Source: Dichomitus squalens LYAD-421 SS1 (lineage: Eukaryota > Basidiomycota > Agaricomycetes > Polyporales > Polyporaceae). From it: a DNA stretch of 64,000 bases. The DNA lies in NCBI RefSeq assembly GCF_000275845.1, contig NW_006766915.1, positions 96,188-160,187 on the forward strand, in the 5' to 3' direction. Below, one piece after another: positions 20,365 through 32,091 of the stretch (position 1 is the stretch's first letter; each line of letters begins with the position of its first letter). The notes under the pieces are model-generated. The model made no database searches. It saw only the letters and a program-made list of their open reading frames with translations, and had not been told where the DNA came from. Both the position numbers and the translations under genes were made by a program.

Positions 20365-22234
20365 TCGCATGCCGCTGAATAGCCGCCTGGCGTTGAACGT
20401 GAGTTACATATGCGTAAGGTTCATTTAGGCTCGTCCCTACTTTTTCTTATTCCCTTCGTAGGGATCTACTACTAGTGGCTCAGCGACTGCTCCCAAGCAC
20501 CTTCCAGGGTTTTGTTGACTGACTACATCCGCTTGTGAGTACCGCCAAATAAGCACCGCTGGGTCCCCGGGCGCAACACCTACTCACCGGAGTGCCATCG
20601 GCTGCTATCGACCACCCGACTGGTGTATGGTATTGATGATTTTGCCAGCGTTCAGGTTACCATGGTGGTCGAACTTAAAAGCATAGACCCTTGACAAGCG
20701 CGATTTCGTCTAGGTAACGCGCGCCGCTGCACTCAGATGGACGATGCAATGACCTATAGAACATATTCAGACATTGTCCCTGGTCACTCCAGACGAACCC
20801 ACGCTTGGCATCTTCGGCTCATCGAACGAGCTTGAGTATCGGCTGGGACAGAGTTGCGGGTGATATATGATCGTGAGCCGCGTTTCACCGATTGCTATCA
20901 GAAGTCCTGCAATCATAGTTCTAAGTCCCGTATCTTCTTCGTATGTATCTTGTCTGACGGAGCGACTCTCGCGCGCGTATACTCGCCAGTCAGTGTCGGT
21001 GCACCTGATGATACGGGCGTGCACCCGTAGGACGCTTGGGGCTCATAGTACGTCACTATAAATCTCCTCCCACCGGCCATCACGAACTTACGGATCTCAA
21101 GCCGTAAGACAGTAATGTGACCATCTACGGTAAGCTCCAGGCTGAGCTTACTCAAATACAACTCTGTCCCGCGAAGCTTGCGCGCGCGATCCCCGCCGGC
21201 TCTCTTCGTCTACCATATCATCTCTCACCTCTGTATCGGGGATGCTCCAGTAGGCTCTGGACAGCGACCCCCATCTTCTCGGCCTCGTGTTCGCGCTTTT
21301 CTCTGCGGTACGGTCCGATAGTATTGACGCTCTGTTTAATCGCCGCCAATCACGTAAGTGCACAGTACTGAGAGCAACATAGACAATGGTCCAGCGAAGC
21401 GCTCTGCGCTGATGCATGAACGGCCGTCCCACGCATGCACCCTCCTCTCCTAATGAGCGGCCAAGGAGGTACGTACAAATTACGATGGGCTCTCGTTTGA
21501 GTCAAAACGCTGCGCATGAGGGTACGGACTAAACGTGGACCGGATTCCGTCGGACGACTCGGTGAGAATTGTCTGCGCATGCGACTTGTCGCGGGAAAAT
21601 GCCGAGAACATACATTATTGCAGCCATCGACGACCTTCAATGCGATGTGCAGCAAGGTCGCTTTCATCGGAAGGGCGGATTTCGTTTGTCCGAAAGGCTA
21701 TACTACAACCTTCCCAGGACTTTCCCGGCAGCTTGGAGTGGATCGACATGCCGCTGCGCCAATTCCCAGTGCAACCTCCCCAGAGTGGGCTGCATGAGCG
21801 GCTCTAAATGACAGGACGGTGCTGCATATGCAAGAGAAGGCATCTACCTTCTCTTCCTCCTATGACGTGGCCATTCGCAGTCCTGGACCCTGCCTGAGCC
21901 GCAGGAAGCGATGCATGGGAACGTTCTGGTGAGAAAATAGGTGCTCGAGAAGCTGGTATCGGGGAGTTGCATTATTACTTGACAGTCACTCCGTCCGCGA
22001 GCACCATGCTACTAGAGGTGACGAGACTTGGAGGTGCCAAGAATATGTTTTGCGGACATAGGGGACACCTAGCACATGTTGCAGCGCGAGTCGGGCGTAA
22101 AGCGGCGCAAAAAGTGGTATCATATGTAGGACTATTGTATTGCACTTGTAGTTGAGGGTGACCTTTACGCGGGACAACGCGAAAATGGATCACGACAAGG
22201 CTGCTAGCAGACTGTCCAGTCAACTTGGCTCGCG
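20365..22234. other. gene-poor stretch before the transposon
   Basis: Open frames of 60-95 codons occur on both strands (for example 21117-21371 and 21516-21797 plus, 21148-21432 minus). None has a motif or a consistent splice pattern. I see nothing supportable. Confidence 0.4.
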
Positions 22235-22242
22235 CTCGAGAG
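22235..22242. repeat. target site duplication, left copy
   Basis: CTCGAGAG is immediately outside the left inverted repeat and is repeated at 23939-23946. Confidence 0.9.
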
Positions 22243-22263
22243 TAGTGTTGCCGCCAATTCGAG
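22243..22263 (+). repeat. left terminal inverted repeat
   Basis: A 21 bp repeat starting tagtgttgccgcc is the exact reverse complement of 23918-23938. Confidence 0.92.
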
Positions 22264-22539
22264 CCAGCCAAGCCAAGCCGGTGGAGCTTGATCAAGTGGG
22301 GCAAGCCAGCCGGATCCAGCCGAGCCGGCATCCAGCTGATTCGTAGCCAGCTGCCCAGCTCGCACCCAGCTCCAGCTTGATGGGCTGACCGGCTGGCAAG
22401 CTACGCGCCTTATATGGTACTCAGATGCGCGCAGCTTCGACTGTGAGCGTATGGAAAGAGACGGGCTATATATACATTACGAGTTATGTACAGAACGACT
22501 GCTACTGGTGAGGAAATTGCGCAGAAGACGATACAAGAG

Positions 22540-22716
22540 TCACATCTCGCCTTCTGTGTCAAGATCATCTAAGGTGAGCTCCTCGACGCGGGTAACAACG
22601 TTCCCCACGAGGTCCAGACGCTCCTGCTTGTACCGGAACCTCAAGACTTGAAGGGCCTCCATGAGTACTCGGACTCCATCTCCTCGCGAAATAAGGGTGA
22701 AACCGTCGTCATCACG
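22540..22716 (-). pseudogene. remnant of a hAT transposase C-terminus
   Basis: On the minus strand one frame reads LMEALQVLRFRYKQERLDL and ends at a stop at 22540-22542. This resembles the helix at the end of the hAT dimerisation domain (the E-A-L-Q-x-L-[KR] motif after the conserved S-E-R-x-F-S region). The upstream S-E-R part, the DDE core and the BED finger are absent. Only about 55 codons remain. Confidence 0.5.
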
Positions 22717-23110
22717 GCCGGTAAGTGGATGGGAGTTTGTCAGGTGGATGGCTCAAAAACGCGTGAACCTGTCTACGAAAACACATAATCTGGCTATAGA
22801 TACATTGCAAAGTATGAGTAGATATGGTTGGCTCTTGCTATGGCGAGGAAGGGGATAACGCGATGTGAGGAGGGGGTAAGATGAAAAGCGATATGGAGCG
22901 TTCAGTATCAGATGTCGAGCGCTTCGTGGGTAGGTCTTTCCATTACCGGCAATCCATCACGAAATGGTGTCATCACGACCAGCCAGCTGGGCAGTCTCCG
23001 ACCATTCCGCTTGGCTCCAGCTTATTGCGAGCTGGAGCGGTATCCACGTCAGCTTGATCCGCCCAGCCGGGGCCAAGCTGCGTGATTTTCGAGCCAAGTC
23101 AAGCCAGCCG
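22658..23110. repeat. 453 bp segment, copy 1 (left of gap)
   Basis: It appears identical to 23455-23907 (offset 797), including both boundaries at the N run. Most simply these are the same locus placed twice because two contig ends were not merged. Confidence 0.9.
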
Positions 23111-23454
23111 NNNNNNNNNNNNNNNNNNNNNNNNNNNNNNNNNNNNNNNNNNNNNNNNNNNNNNNNNNNNNNNNNNNNNNNNNNNNNNNNNNNNNNNNNN
23201 NNNNNNNNNNNNNNNNNNNNNNNNNNNNNNNNNNNNNNNNNNNNNNNNNNNNNNNNNNNNNNNNNNNNNNNNNNNNNNNNNNNNNNNNNNNNNNNNNNNN
23301 NNNNNNNNNNNNNNNNNNNNNNNNNNNNNNNNNNNNNNNNNNNNNNNNNNNNNNNNNNNNNNNNNNNNNNNNNNNNNNNNNNNNNNNNNNNNNNNNNNNN
23401 NNNNNNNNNNNNNNNNNNNNNNNNNNNNNNNNNNNNNNNNNNNNNNNNNNNNNN
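23111..23454. other. assembly gap (344 N)
   Basis: This is a run of N inside the transposon. Apparent open frames crossing it are meaningless. Confidence 0.99.
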
Positions 23455-23907
23455 TCCATGAGTACTCGGACTCCATCTCCTCGCGAAATAAGGGTGAAAC
23501 CGTCGTCATCACGGCCGGTAAGTGGATGGGAGTTTGTCAGGTGGATGGCTCAAAAACGCGTGAACCTGTCTACGAAAACACATAATCTGGCTATAGATAC
23601 ATTGCAAAGTATGAGTAGATATGGTTGGCTCTTGCTATGGCGAGGAAGGGGATAACGCGATGTGAGGAGGGGGTAAGATGAAAAGCGATATGGAGCGTTC
23701 AGTATCAGATGTCGAGCGCTTCGTGGGTAGGTCTTTCCATTACCGGCAATCCATCACGAAATGGTGTCATCACGACCAGCCAGCTGGGCAGTCTCCGACC
23801 ATTCCGCTTGGCTCCAGCTTATTGCGAGCTGGAGCGGTATCCACGTCAGCTTGATCCGCCCAGCCGGGGCCAAGCTGCGTGATTTTCGAGCCAAGTCAAG
23901 CCAGCCG
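23455..23907. repeat. 453 bp segment, copy 2 (right of gap)
   Basis: It appears identical to 22658-23110. Sequence to its right continues into the right inverted repeat of the hAT element. Confidence 0.9.
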
Positions 23908-23917
23908 TCAAGCCCAA

Positions 23918-23938
23918 CTCGAATTGGCGGCAACACTA
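23918..23938 (-). repeat. right terminal inverted repeat
   Basis: A 21 bp repeat ending ggcggcaacacta is the exact reverse complement of 22243-22263. Confidence 0.92.
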
Positions 23939-23946
23939 CTCGAGAG
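23939..23946. repeat. target site duplication, right copy
   Basis: CTCGAGAG is immediately outside the right inverted repeat and matches 22235-22242 exactly. Confidence 0.9.
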
Positions 23947-26900
23947 GCGGACGCACTTGACGGTGCTTATGTCCTGTTTCGGGACATGCCGAGAACCAAT
24001 AGCGATCGTCTACCCCTCAGTGCGAAAACGTCGTGCGGTTGGACGGATGATGTCGAAGTGACGTATTGTTAAGCTTTAGCATAGTTCGAGGGTACCATGA
24101 ATAGCGTAGGAGAGACACGAAGAGAACCATTATTGTCGATGTGGCGCTTCCGGGAAGGGGTCATTGCATTCGAGTGACGCCGTCGACATTCAATAGATTG
24201 AATTCAAGCAAGAAAGGCGGCCTCTCGGGTCCATTAAAGCACTTCAGATATAAGTCTGTAAGTAACGGAAAGGGCGGAAGTCGGAGCAACGAGGGTTCCG
24301 AGGGCGGTCAACTGTGTAAGGGAGGTGGTCACGTACAAGAAATCATGAATGCTTCGAGGGTTCGCTGCGCGCCCGTGAAGAGGGCGGTGGTATGGCTGAG
24401 TGGCCACAAACCAACGGATTACGAGAAGAATGATCACAGATGACCAGGAGAACGGTATCTGGAGGCCGACACAAACTGGTCAGTGCAAGATTACCTGCTC
24501 ACAGTGGGATGTCTGGAAAAACCCCGCTTTCTCCGCCGACGTCGAATAGGCCGACGATGTCGAAAGGCGGGTGGCTCCGGATCAGTCGGCCTGACAGACA
24601 GTGTTCCCACCAGTAGGTAAGGCGGACGCCGTTTTCTCTGTACAGGTGATACGATGATTGACATCTGGTGACTTGATGAAGGGATCGGGTAGACATTAGT
24701 AGGGATGTTCGACCACACTGTACATACACATCACACGTCGTGACATGAACTGCGATGCTGCGCGTTCAAAGCATTCGCGGATGACAGATGTCCCTATCTG
24801 GCCTCTGAGCCACTGACTGAGGGCAACACATGTTAGGGCGCAAGTCAGATTTCAGAACGTTTTGGTTGCCGGATGAATTTTGTTCGTATCGCCGGACAGG
24901 TTTTGATGCCCGTATGATGTACCCGAATATGAACGAGCCATGGTCCAGCTCCAAGGAGTTTTGACGGGCATTAGATGAATATGGCCACATGCAGTCAACT
25001 CCTTTACGTACCAGTGCATTTATGGGAGCATGTTGTCCTAAGCGGTACCTGGCCATCGACAACTCCAGCGCACCGACTGCCTTTTATGCCAAAATGCCGG
25101 GGTTCGATGTCGACAAAGGCACCTTGCTGGACGATGCACCGACCGCATCGTGGGATCAGAGTATGGTGCACGGCAGTCAGGCACGGTACGAGTCTGCATT
25201 TGCACTTTGGCATTCCTGCATGAGCAGGAAGCGGCAGAGGATCCGCGCGCTGCGCAGTGTAAACTGTATGAGAACATGCGTGAAAGCCCGGTGCGGATGG
25301 TGAGGCTAGACGAGCCGATGCAGAGATGGAAGGGGGAGCACAAGATGGACGAGAAGGGCAAGGAAAGGGACAATAGGCTCCGACCACATTGTATCCGGTT
25401 CCGGAGAGCATACGAGATGAGGTAGAGGCGTGGCCGGATCCTCGTCAAGTTTGGCGGACCCCTCGATACCCATAGAAAGCTTTACAAAGAGAGGAAATGG
25501 GGCACGGACTGAGCAAGAGATTACAAGAGAAGGAGAAGGAGGAGGAGGTACCAAGGGTGCTATATGGATGAATGTGGAGGTTATCGATATGTGATCGGTC
25601 CTGACTACTGGGCCATGTTCCACATGATAATCGCTGCTAGGCGTCGTGCAGAACGTACCCGGCCTTGCTGATCAAGTCAGAGGAAGAGCAAGGGCCAGGG
25701 GCGGAACTTGTGTATGGAGCATCACCGGTGGAAGCGCATTGGTGACCGGCGAGGTACGAGGTCTGCCCCGGCGCCCTGGCGCCTCGATGTCAGCGGCGTC
25801 TTGCTCCGCCTCAGCAGGCTGACCTACAAGAGAGAATGGGGAGGCGGAGCTTGGAATGAGGCGAATCAGGAAACGCTGAGAAGGCGCGAGCGCACTCACG
25901 GTCATTCCCTGACTTCGCGAGGTCGCACAGTCTGCCCGACTTCGACGTTGGACGGCTTTTCGGCAGAGAAGGTACCGAACTCGGTTGATCTTCCACATCC
26001 GACGTTCGTCATCGAGACAGAGGTAAAAAGTGTCTTCTGAGAGAGCCGACGAGTTCACGGTCCACGAACGCTTCGTCCCGGACACCTCGGTGGCACCGCT
26101 GGAACGTAATGCGCTGCGTTAGCCCCATGAGCGCTTGGCTATATACCATATGCAACGACGAAGACCAGATATAGCCGTGGGGAGCACGTTTGATGCAGAC
26201 AGCTTGCTCGAGGTTCGTTGTCCGCATCTCACCACATGCAGCTCACGACAGCTTGCTGGGAGGGAACGCGAAGGGCACTGTGAGCAAGGCTCGAACGAAC
26301 CGCAATGCGCGAAGTGATGATGCAGAAAATTCTTGCACAGAATCGTGGCGAATCAAGACTGTCAAATCCCGGTCCGGCGGGCGGGAATCAGCGAGAGCGA
26401 GGCGCGCCGTCGAATTCGGGAAAGATGGCTGCAGCGCGGACGGGCAGTCTTCGCATACAAAGCGTTATTCTGCTGCACTGAGTAGTGCGTAGATAAGGTG
26501 CGAGAAGCTGCCACGATCGAAAGCACACGCAGTTTGAGTGCCTGACGCCCTGCACAGAGAGCGTACAAGCAGCGCATCCTCCCAGGATAGGAGTCCATGA
26601 TTCTGGCCTACGGAATCCCAGAACCGCAGGACATGCTTCATGACAGGTTGAGAGACGAAGATGGCTAGATTCGAATCGGACGCTCACACCATGGAGGAGC
26701 CGAGAGTGCTGAGCGATGTGTATTGCATAGCACAAAGTCGTGCATAGCAACGTATCACTACAGGCGACGACCGAAGCTGAGAATAGGGGCAGGCACAAGC
26801 AACGCGAGAGGCACCGAGCGCTTCGGGGTACAGTATACCCGCAGTCCTCAGCATACAGAGGTGCCGGACGACACCCCGACTGTCGAGACCGGAGCGGAAC

Positions 26901-29090
26901 ACTGGGGGCTTGGAGGGCCCTCGGTGATATGCCACTGGATGTGGGCGCGAAGAGCTTCTTGCAGGGGCATATGGGTGTTCGAGGCCTATGGAAGATGACG
27001 ATGCCAAACAGAAACGCAGATCCGGACGTTTTCAGAGCGCCGCGTCGATAGTTCGAAAGGCCGTACTTTGTCAGGAGCCCGCAAGTCGCGGCGACAGAGC
27101 GTGAATGGCTAATCAAAGACCGACAGAATCAGCACGCCAGCCGATGTTCGATCCGGCGTGAACGAGCTCGCCAGAGATGCTCCACGTAAATCCGGCGCAC
27201 GGATCGGTGAATGCAGATGGCGAGGAAGACGACGACGATATCGTATCTTCCCCTCATTGGGACGCAGAAAAGGGGCGGACAGAAGCCTCTGCGCGGAACG
27301 GAAGGGCTGCACTTCTGCATAATGAAAGGACCCGGGCATCGGGTCGCATGCACTCCGTTCGAACGTCATCGACACGGCTTGCGAACGTGCAGCCACGGCC
27401 AGAGTAGGAAGGCGTTCTGGATGGGGGAGTCGGAAGAACGGCCGGGACTGTTCAACGTTCAGGCAGCGCTGCGAAAGACCGCGGGAGCCGCCGCCACCGC
27501 CGCGGTTTGCCGTGCGCGGTGCTTTGAGCCCAAGATAGCAGCGCTCGCAATCCAGTCTCCAGTCGTATGTCTGTAACCCAGCTAAATGGAGTTGAGTCGG
27601 CGCAAGGACGGATGTGCGGAAAGTGAACTCTACCGGATGCTGACCTCCTGCGCCAATCAGGGGTATCCGTCGACATCGAGAGTGGTCGACAGCGTTGCCT
27701 TGAGAGGTGATGGGAGACCCGCGCGCGGGCCTTCTGCGGCAGAAGAACCAGGGAGGGATGGCAGGCAGGTGGAGATTGGGACTGATAGGGACTTGGATGA
27801 ATGACAGGTCATATCGGGTGACAGGGAATCGCAAACGCCTGAGGAGTGCCGTGGGGGTAAAGAGCCCGAAGTCGACGCTTACTTTGCAATGCCTTCCAAC
27901 CGGGAGGAGGAGGAGGGCCAATGAGCGGTCACTTGGTGTATGAAAGTCGGAGACTAGGCGTTCAGGTAGGTACATTGGCGTCGTGCACCTGCAATGTGCG
28001 AAGATGACTGAGTCCTGGAGCGGAGATGGGTTCGTCATTTGGACTTGGGAAAGCGATTTTCAAACCTTATCCAGGTGGTTGCGGTTTGACAGAAACACGG
28101 GTGACGAGGGCTCGAACGCAGGCCTCCCACAAGGCACAGGTACCTGACAAGCCACCATCCAGACATTCAGTAGGAGGCATCTTCTCCCGCACTGTAGTCT
28201 GTCAACACCGTGGATGACCTGGCTATAGCTTGTCACTTCTGACTACTTGCGGCAGACTCGCACTGAACGCCTAGTCAGGCTGAAACAGCTCTGCATACAA
28301 TCATCGCTGTCGGCGAGCATTCGACGCCTCTGCGTGTGCCGCCGGGGTATGCGAAGAGGAAGAGCGACGGGGATACGCACGATCGTAGACAGAAAAGAGT
28401 CATTTGGCCCGCGTTCTTCATCTCAGAAACGCAGATCCCGTTAACGACTCTGCATCGCGGATGAGTAGACCCAGCTGCTCGTTCGAGGGATTCCAGGCCG
28501 GCGCCTGAACCGGCATATCCGTCGAGGGTGGTAGCGCGCAGTCAAGGCGTGATTTGCGGGGACTTGATACTTGACTCCAGCAGATTAGAACCCGTTTGAT
28601 GGCTTCTCTTCAGAAAGAAACGCAGATACAGTAGCGGCATAGCTCAGAGAGGCGGGGAGGCGGCGGGGATAGTGGACCGATGTATGTCCTCCTTAACTCC
28701 TCCCGCCAATGTTCCCAGACTGGGACGACTTCAAAGTGATGAGATGGCGCATCGCAGTGCAGAGACCAAGGCGATGATGCAGACTGCTTGCGAGCGGGTG
28801 AGAAGAGGAACATCGGTCGGAACGAGTATAGAGGAGAGCAGGCGGCCGGGGCCGGAGGAGTGGACAAATGCCCCGCCGGAAAAAGATGCTAGCCGGAAAA
28901 GGGAGGTATTTCGCTTGCATTGAGTGGATCTGGGAATATCGGGGAGAGATTGAGGTGCTGCTTATGTAAGAGAAGGATTGATGGGAGGTTTCTCGAGGAC
29001 GGCGGCGCGCTGGGAGTGGCATTCGGGATTGAAAACCCAGGCGAATTCCAAGAATCGCAGCCATGTCACCGTTTGAGCCTTTCGCTCGGC
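23947..29090. other. gene-poor 5 kb stretch with long minus-strand open frames
   Basis: No recognisable gene was found. Two long minus-strand open frames nearly abut: 27109-28038 (309 codons) and 26388-27116 (242 codons). Neither has a domain, membrane pattern or family motif, and several shorter frames are open on the opposite strand, so composition could explain part of it. 25672-26085 (minus) has a GTGAGT/TGTAG pair that would make a small two-exon product, but nothing recognisable results. Confidence 0.35.
27109..28038 (-). CDS. orphan 309-codon open frame
   Basis: An ATG-to-stop frame of this length is unusual for non-coding sequence here. The product is Arg/Ser/Pro/Leu-rich, with no domain, signal peptide or clear helix pattern; a Gly run (RGGGGGSRG) lies in the middle. 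Third positions are only mildly GC-rich compared with the confirmed genes. No promoter or intron evidence was found. It may be a chance frame or a lineage-specific gene. Confidence 0.2.
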   Translation of the reverse strand: MTNPSPLQDSVIFAHCRCTTPMYLPERLVSDFHTPSDRSLALLLLPVGRHCKVSVDFGLFTPTALLRRLRFPVTRYDLSFIQVPISPNLHLPAIPPWFFCRRRPARGSPITSQGNAVDHSRCRRIPLIGAGGQHPVEFTFRTSVLAPTQLHLAGLQTYDWRLDCERCYLGLKAPRTANRGGGGGSRGLSQRCLNVEQSRPFFRLPHPERLPTLAVAARSQAVSMTFERSACDPMPGSFHYAEVQPFRSAQRLLSAPFLRPNEGKIRYRRRLPRHLHSPIRAPDLRGASLASSFTPDRTSAGVLILSVFD

Positions 29091-29096
29091 TATATA
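29091..29096 (+). promoter_or_regulatory. TATA-box-like element
   Basis: TATATA is followed by a long pyrimidine-rich leader (29110-29220) and a second CT-rich stretch up to the ATG at 29426. It probably drives the 29426 gene. A leader intron near 29220-29310 is possible. Confidence 0.45.
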
Positions 29097-29425
29097 CTCC
29101 CATCAAACTCTCTGCCAAGCACATACAGCAGTCGTTCCCCCCGCCCGCACGCAGATGCTTCAAATACCCTCCCTCCTCCTCCTTCTTTCCCGTTGATCCT
29201 CCCCTCCCCTTCACACTCTCCCGTAAGCAGCCTCGCCCCCCCCCCGCCCGCACCGACGTCCGCCTCCGACATCTCTTCGTCGGCCGTCTCGTTCCCACTA
29301 CGTAACACTTACCTCATCAGTCGCTTAGGTCCAGACACGCGTCCGAGGTGTGTCTACAGACGCGTCTTTTTTGTGCATCCATCCTCACTCTGCCACCTGG
29401 CCCCAGCCACGCACCGCGACCGACC

Positions 29426-32091
29426 ATGCAGTCTCACTTCACGAAGCGGTCCCTCCCCTCACCTCGTGAACTGGACGCTAAGCTCGAGCTATTGCAAGAG
29501 CTCGGCTATGTCGATCGCTTCTACCTCGAGGACGACGACACGCACACCGGCAACCCGGTCTTCCTCGACAACGCAGACCGGTGGGTAGAGACCGAATACG
29601 AGTGGGCTCTTGAAGAAGCGGCCGAGCCTATCGCTGGCGTTCCCGATTTCTTTGACGGTCAGTTTATGGCAATTCTTCATGCCACCCGTTCATGCCCTGA
29701 TTCGTCAACACGTTGCAGCGGAAGAAGACGAGGAAGCATGCCTCCCATGCGTGTATGACCCAACCTTCTTCGCCGGAAGACAGCCCATGGCGTCGGCGAC
29801 ACGCTCTCGCAGTCAGAGTCTATCGCAGCCGCTCCGGACAGGGTCGGACAAAGTACGTTCTTGCGTTCTGGTCATCAATCGTTTCGTCTTCTCCGCAGTT
29901 CCATGTTCGTTTCCGGTCGCTTCTCTACTCGACATGGCATTTCGACGCGTTCTCTGCAGCTGTTGTCCGTCCAAGCAAGCTCGGACGACAACTGTAGAGC
30001 ATGCTGCCATATGGTCAAAGCTTTCTGCCAGCAATCTGCTAGTAACTCTTTGCAGCGTGAAGTACGGTCTGATTGGGGGCGGGACCTGCCTTAGCGGGGC
30101 TAGGCGGGATGTCCTAGCATCGGACAAAGCCGAGATTACCGATTAGGGCCTAGCCCGCCTGCGCAGACTACCTACCTTTGATTCGGTACGCTGAGTCTGC
30201 CGTCCCTTCAACGACGACTGTACAAGTGTCACTTATGTTGATCATCTCTTGTCCCGGAAGCCATGTCTGATGCTCACGATTTGACTTTCTAGCCACTTCC
30301 AAGTATCCCTCCACTACGGTTGCGCAATCGCCCCAGTCTACCCATAGTGCCGCCGTCATCGCCAGTGCAAATGTCGGCTCTGTCGTCACCAGGAAACAGC
30401 CCCTCGATACCTATCGGCGTGACACGTGGCGAAATTCGCCAGACCCCCCCTTCGTCACCGCGTCTCGTGGGATCTCCGAAGTCGCGTACCTTCCCACGAT
30501 CTCATGGCTCGCCTCCGGCGACGCGGCCCGCGGCCCATCGCCATGCGACGTTCCCATCCATCTCATCGACGCTCTCCCTCCTCGAAGAGCGTGAATCCGA
30601 AGCAGATAAAAGGTCTGCAGTCTACGTTCACGACGGCGACCCTCAGCCTCTTCCGCAATCAGCAACAAAGTCCGTCGGGCGGGGTCGCAGCAGCAGCGCC
30701 ACCATCGCGAGCGGTGGACGTCTCAGCAGCTCCTTCCCAATCAGCTCTAGCCCGAGGAGAAAGCAGCGGCCTGCCTTGCCTGCGTTGTCCACCTCCGCCT
30801 CCTCGCCGCAGCTGCGAAGGCTAGCAGAGCTCGCGTCGACCCCGTCGCCATCCTTCTCCGCATGCAGCCCTCTGCTTCCCTCGCTAATGAGCGACACTGC
30901 AGACACTCCACAGTCTGACGACATGGTCTCACCTGGAGAAGCCATCACCTCCCCACCGCTGGAGAGCCCTGAGGAGGCGACGGTGGAGCCCGGTCTGGCG
31001 TCTCGCTGGTCGCTCGATTCGGTGGCGTCCCGACCCCGCATCACGCAGATGGCCCTTGATGATGGTTCAGCGTCTCCGGCTAGCAAGACGAGGAAGCGAG
31101 ATCGCCTGCTCAGTTTAATATCCGGCCGTACCCGGTCTGGATCCGTGACTAAACCTTTGCCCCCGCCCAACACTCCCCGCGCCTCCTCAGACGTCGTTGA
31201 CATCTACCGCATCGACGCCCGCGACGCCCTCAGCCCCATCGTCAGCAGCCCCTCACGGTCCACGTTCCCAATGCCGCCAAGAATCCAGCAAGCGCCGTCG
31301 TTGTCGTCGACGGACTCTTCGAACACGTCGTCTGCGTCCAATCTGGCGACACCCGTCGAGCCCGTGTACCCTGGTTCTTCCGATCCTTTCGCGATGGACT
31401 CTCCCTCGTGCATGCCGGAGTACCTGGAAGAGGAGGAGGGGTCGCCCGTCTTCGCGGACAACCCGTACATCGCGCCCGAGTCTCCCCTCCTCCTGCCCGA
31501 GTCTCCAGTATCGTCCGTCCCTCCTCTTCCTCTCTCCCCTCCCGGACCCCTCAGGTTACACATCGACGACGACCTCCCCATGTCGCCAAGCTCGCCCCCA
31601 CCACAACCGACGCTGCCCCTCCCCTCGCCCAGCACGCCCTCGCCGTCCTTCCTCGTTCCCTCGCCGCGCCCGCAGTCGTTCTTCGCGACGATCACCGGTC
31701 GCCAGAAGAGACGCAAGAAGAAGCTCGTCATCTCCGGCGCGCCTCTCGAGATCGGCCAGCCTCGCGCATCGTCGTCCGTCTCTCCTACGCAGTCGTCAGA
31801 CGACCTGCAGCACCGCCAGCAGGAGCAGCAGAGGCGCATGCAGAACGTCGTAAAATGGTGCGAGAGCTTCGGGCCGCTGCGCAAGATCGAGACGAAGGAG
31901 GACGGGAGCTTGCACGTGTACTGGAAAGACTGGGAGGTCGCCGATAGGGTGAGTGCCGTCTTCAGTTCATTTTGAGAGCTCCGCTTTGCTCACTGGATCC
32001 TTTCTTTCGTTCGCAGGTGTGCCGTATACAAGCTCAAGTCGTCATCAAAGACGTTGGCCGCGTGAGCTTGGCTTGGTCGTATATCTCATGA
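29426..32091 (+). CDS. Ser/Pro-rich protein with conserved RNA-binding-like C-terminus
   Basis: The spliced model joins 29426-29657, 29719-29852, 30293-31948 and 32017-32091 (698 residues). All junctions are GT-AG and in phase. The N-terminus is ordered (SPRELDAKLELLQELGYVDR) and followed by an acidic stretch. The middle is Ser/Pro-rich with many S-P sites, suggesting phosphorylation. Near residue 620 a short basic segment ITGRQKRRKKK leads to the C-terminal module: VVKWCESFGPLRKIETKEDG, then HVYWKDWEVADRVCRIQAQ, ending VSLAWSYIS. This module has RRM-like strand spacing and crosses the last exon junction, confirming that intron. Function is unknown; RNA binding is inferred. The 440 nt third intron is long for this genome. 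An alternative ending at 29995-29997 through a 46 nt intron would give a separate 154-residue protein. Confidence 0.68.

Larger units (their letters stand above)
22243..23938. mobile_element. hAT-type DNA transposon fragment (non-autonomous), split by an assembly gap
   Basis: The ends are perfect 21 bp inverted repeats (22243-22263 and 23918-23938) beginning TAGTGTTGCC, which fits the hAT consensus start TAGnGnTGnC. They are flanked by an identical 8 bp target duplication CTCGAGAG (22235-22242 and 23939-23946), the hAT hallmark. Subterminal regions are full of short AGCCAAGCC/AGCCAGC repeats, typical of hAT transposase-binding regions. Internally only a minus-strand remnant resembling a transposase C-terminus is visible, so this copy cannot move by itself. 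A 344 bp run of N lies between two identical 453 bp segments. If those are one segment, the real element is about 899 bp. Confidence 0.85.

Noticed and set aside
23049..23585. Open frames running through the N block
   Set aside because: They consist mainly of unknown bases and carry no information.
28693..29588. 201-codon minus and 222-codon plus frames ahead of the 29426 gene
   Set aside because: They cover the pyrimidine-rich promoter and leader, where biased composition removes stops; the plus frame also overlaps the real exon in a wrong frame.
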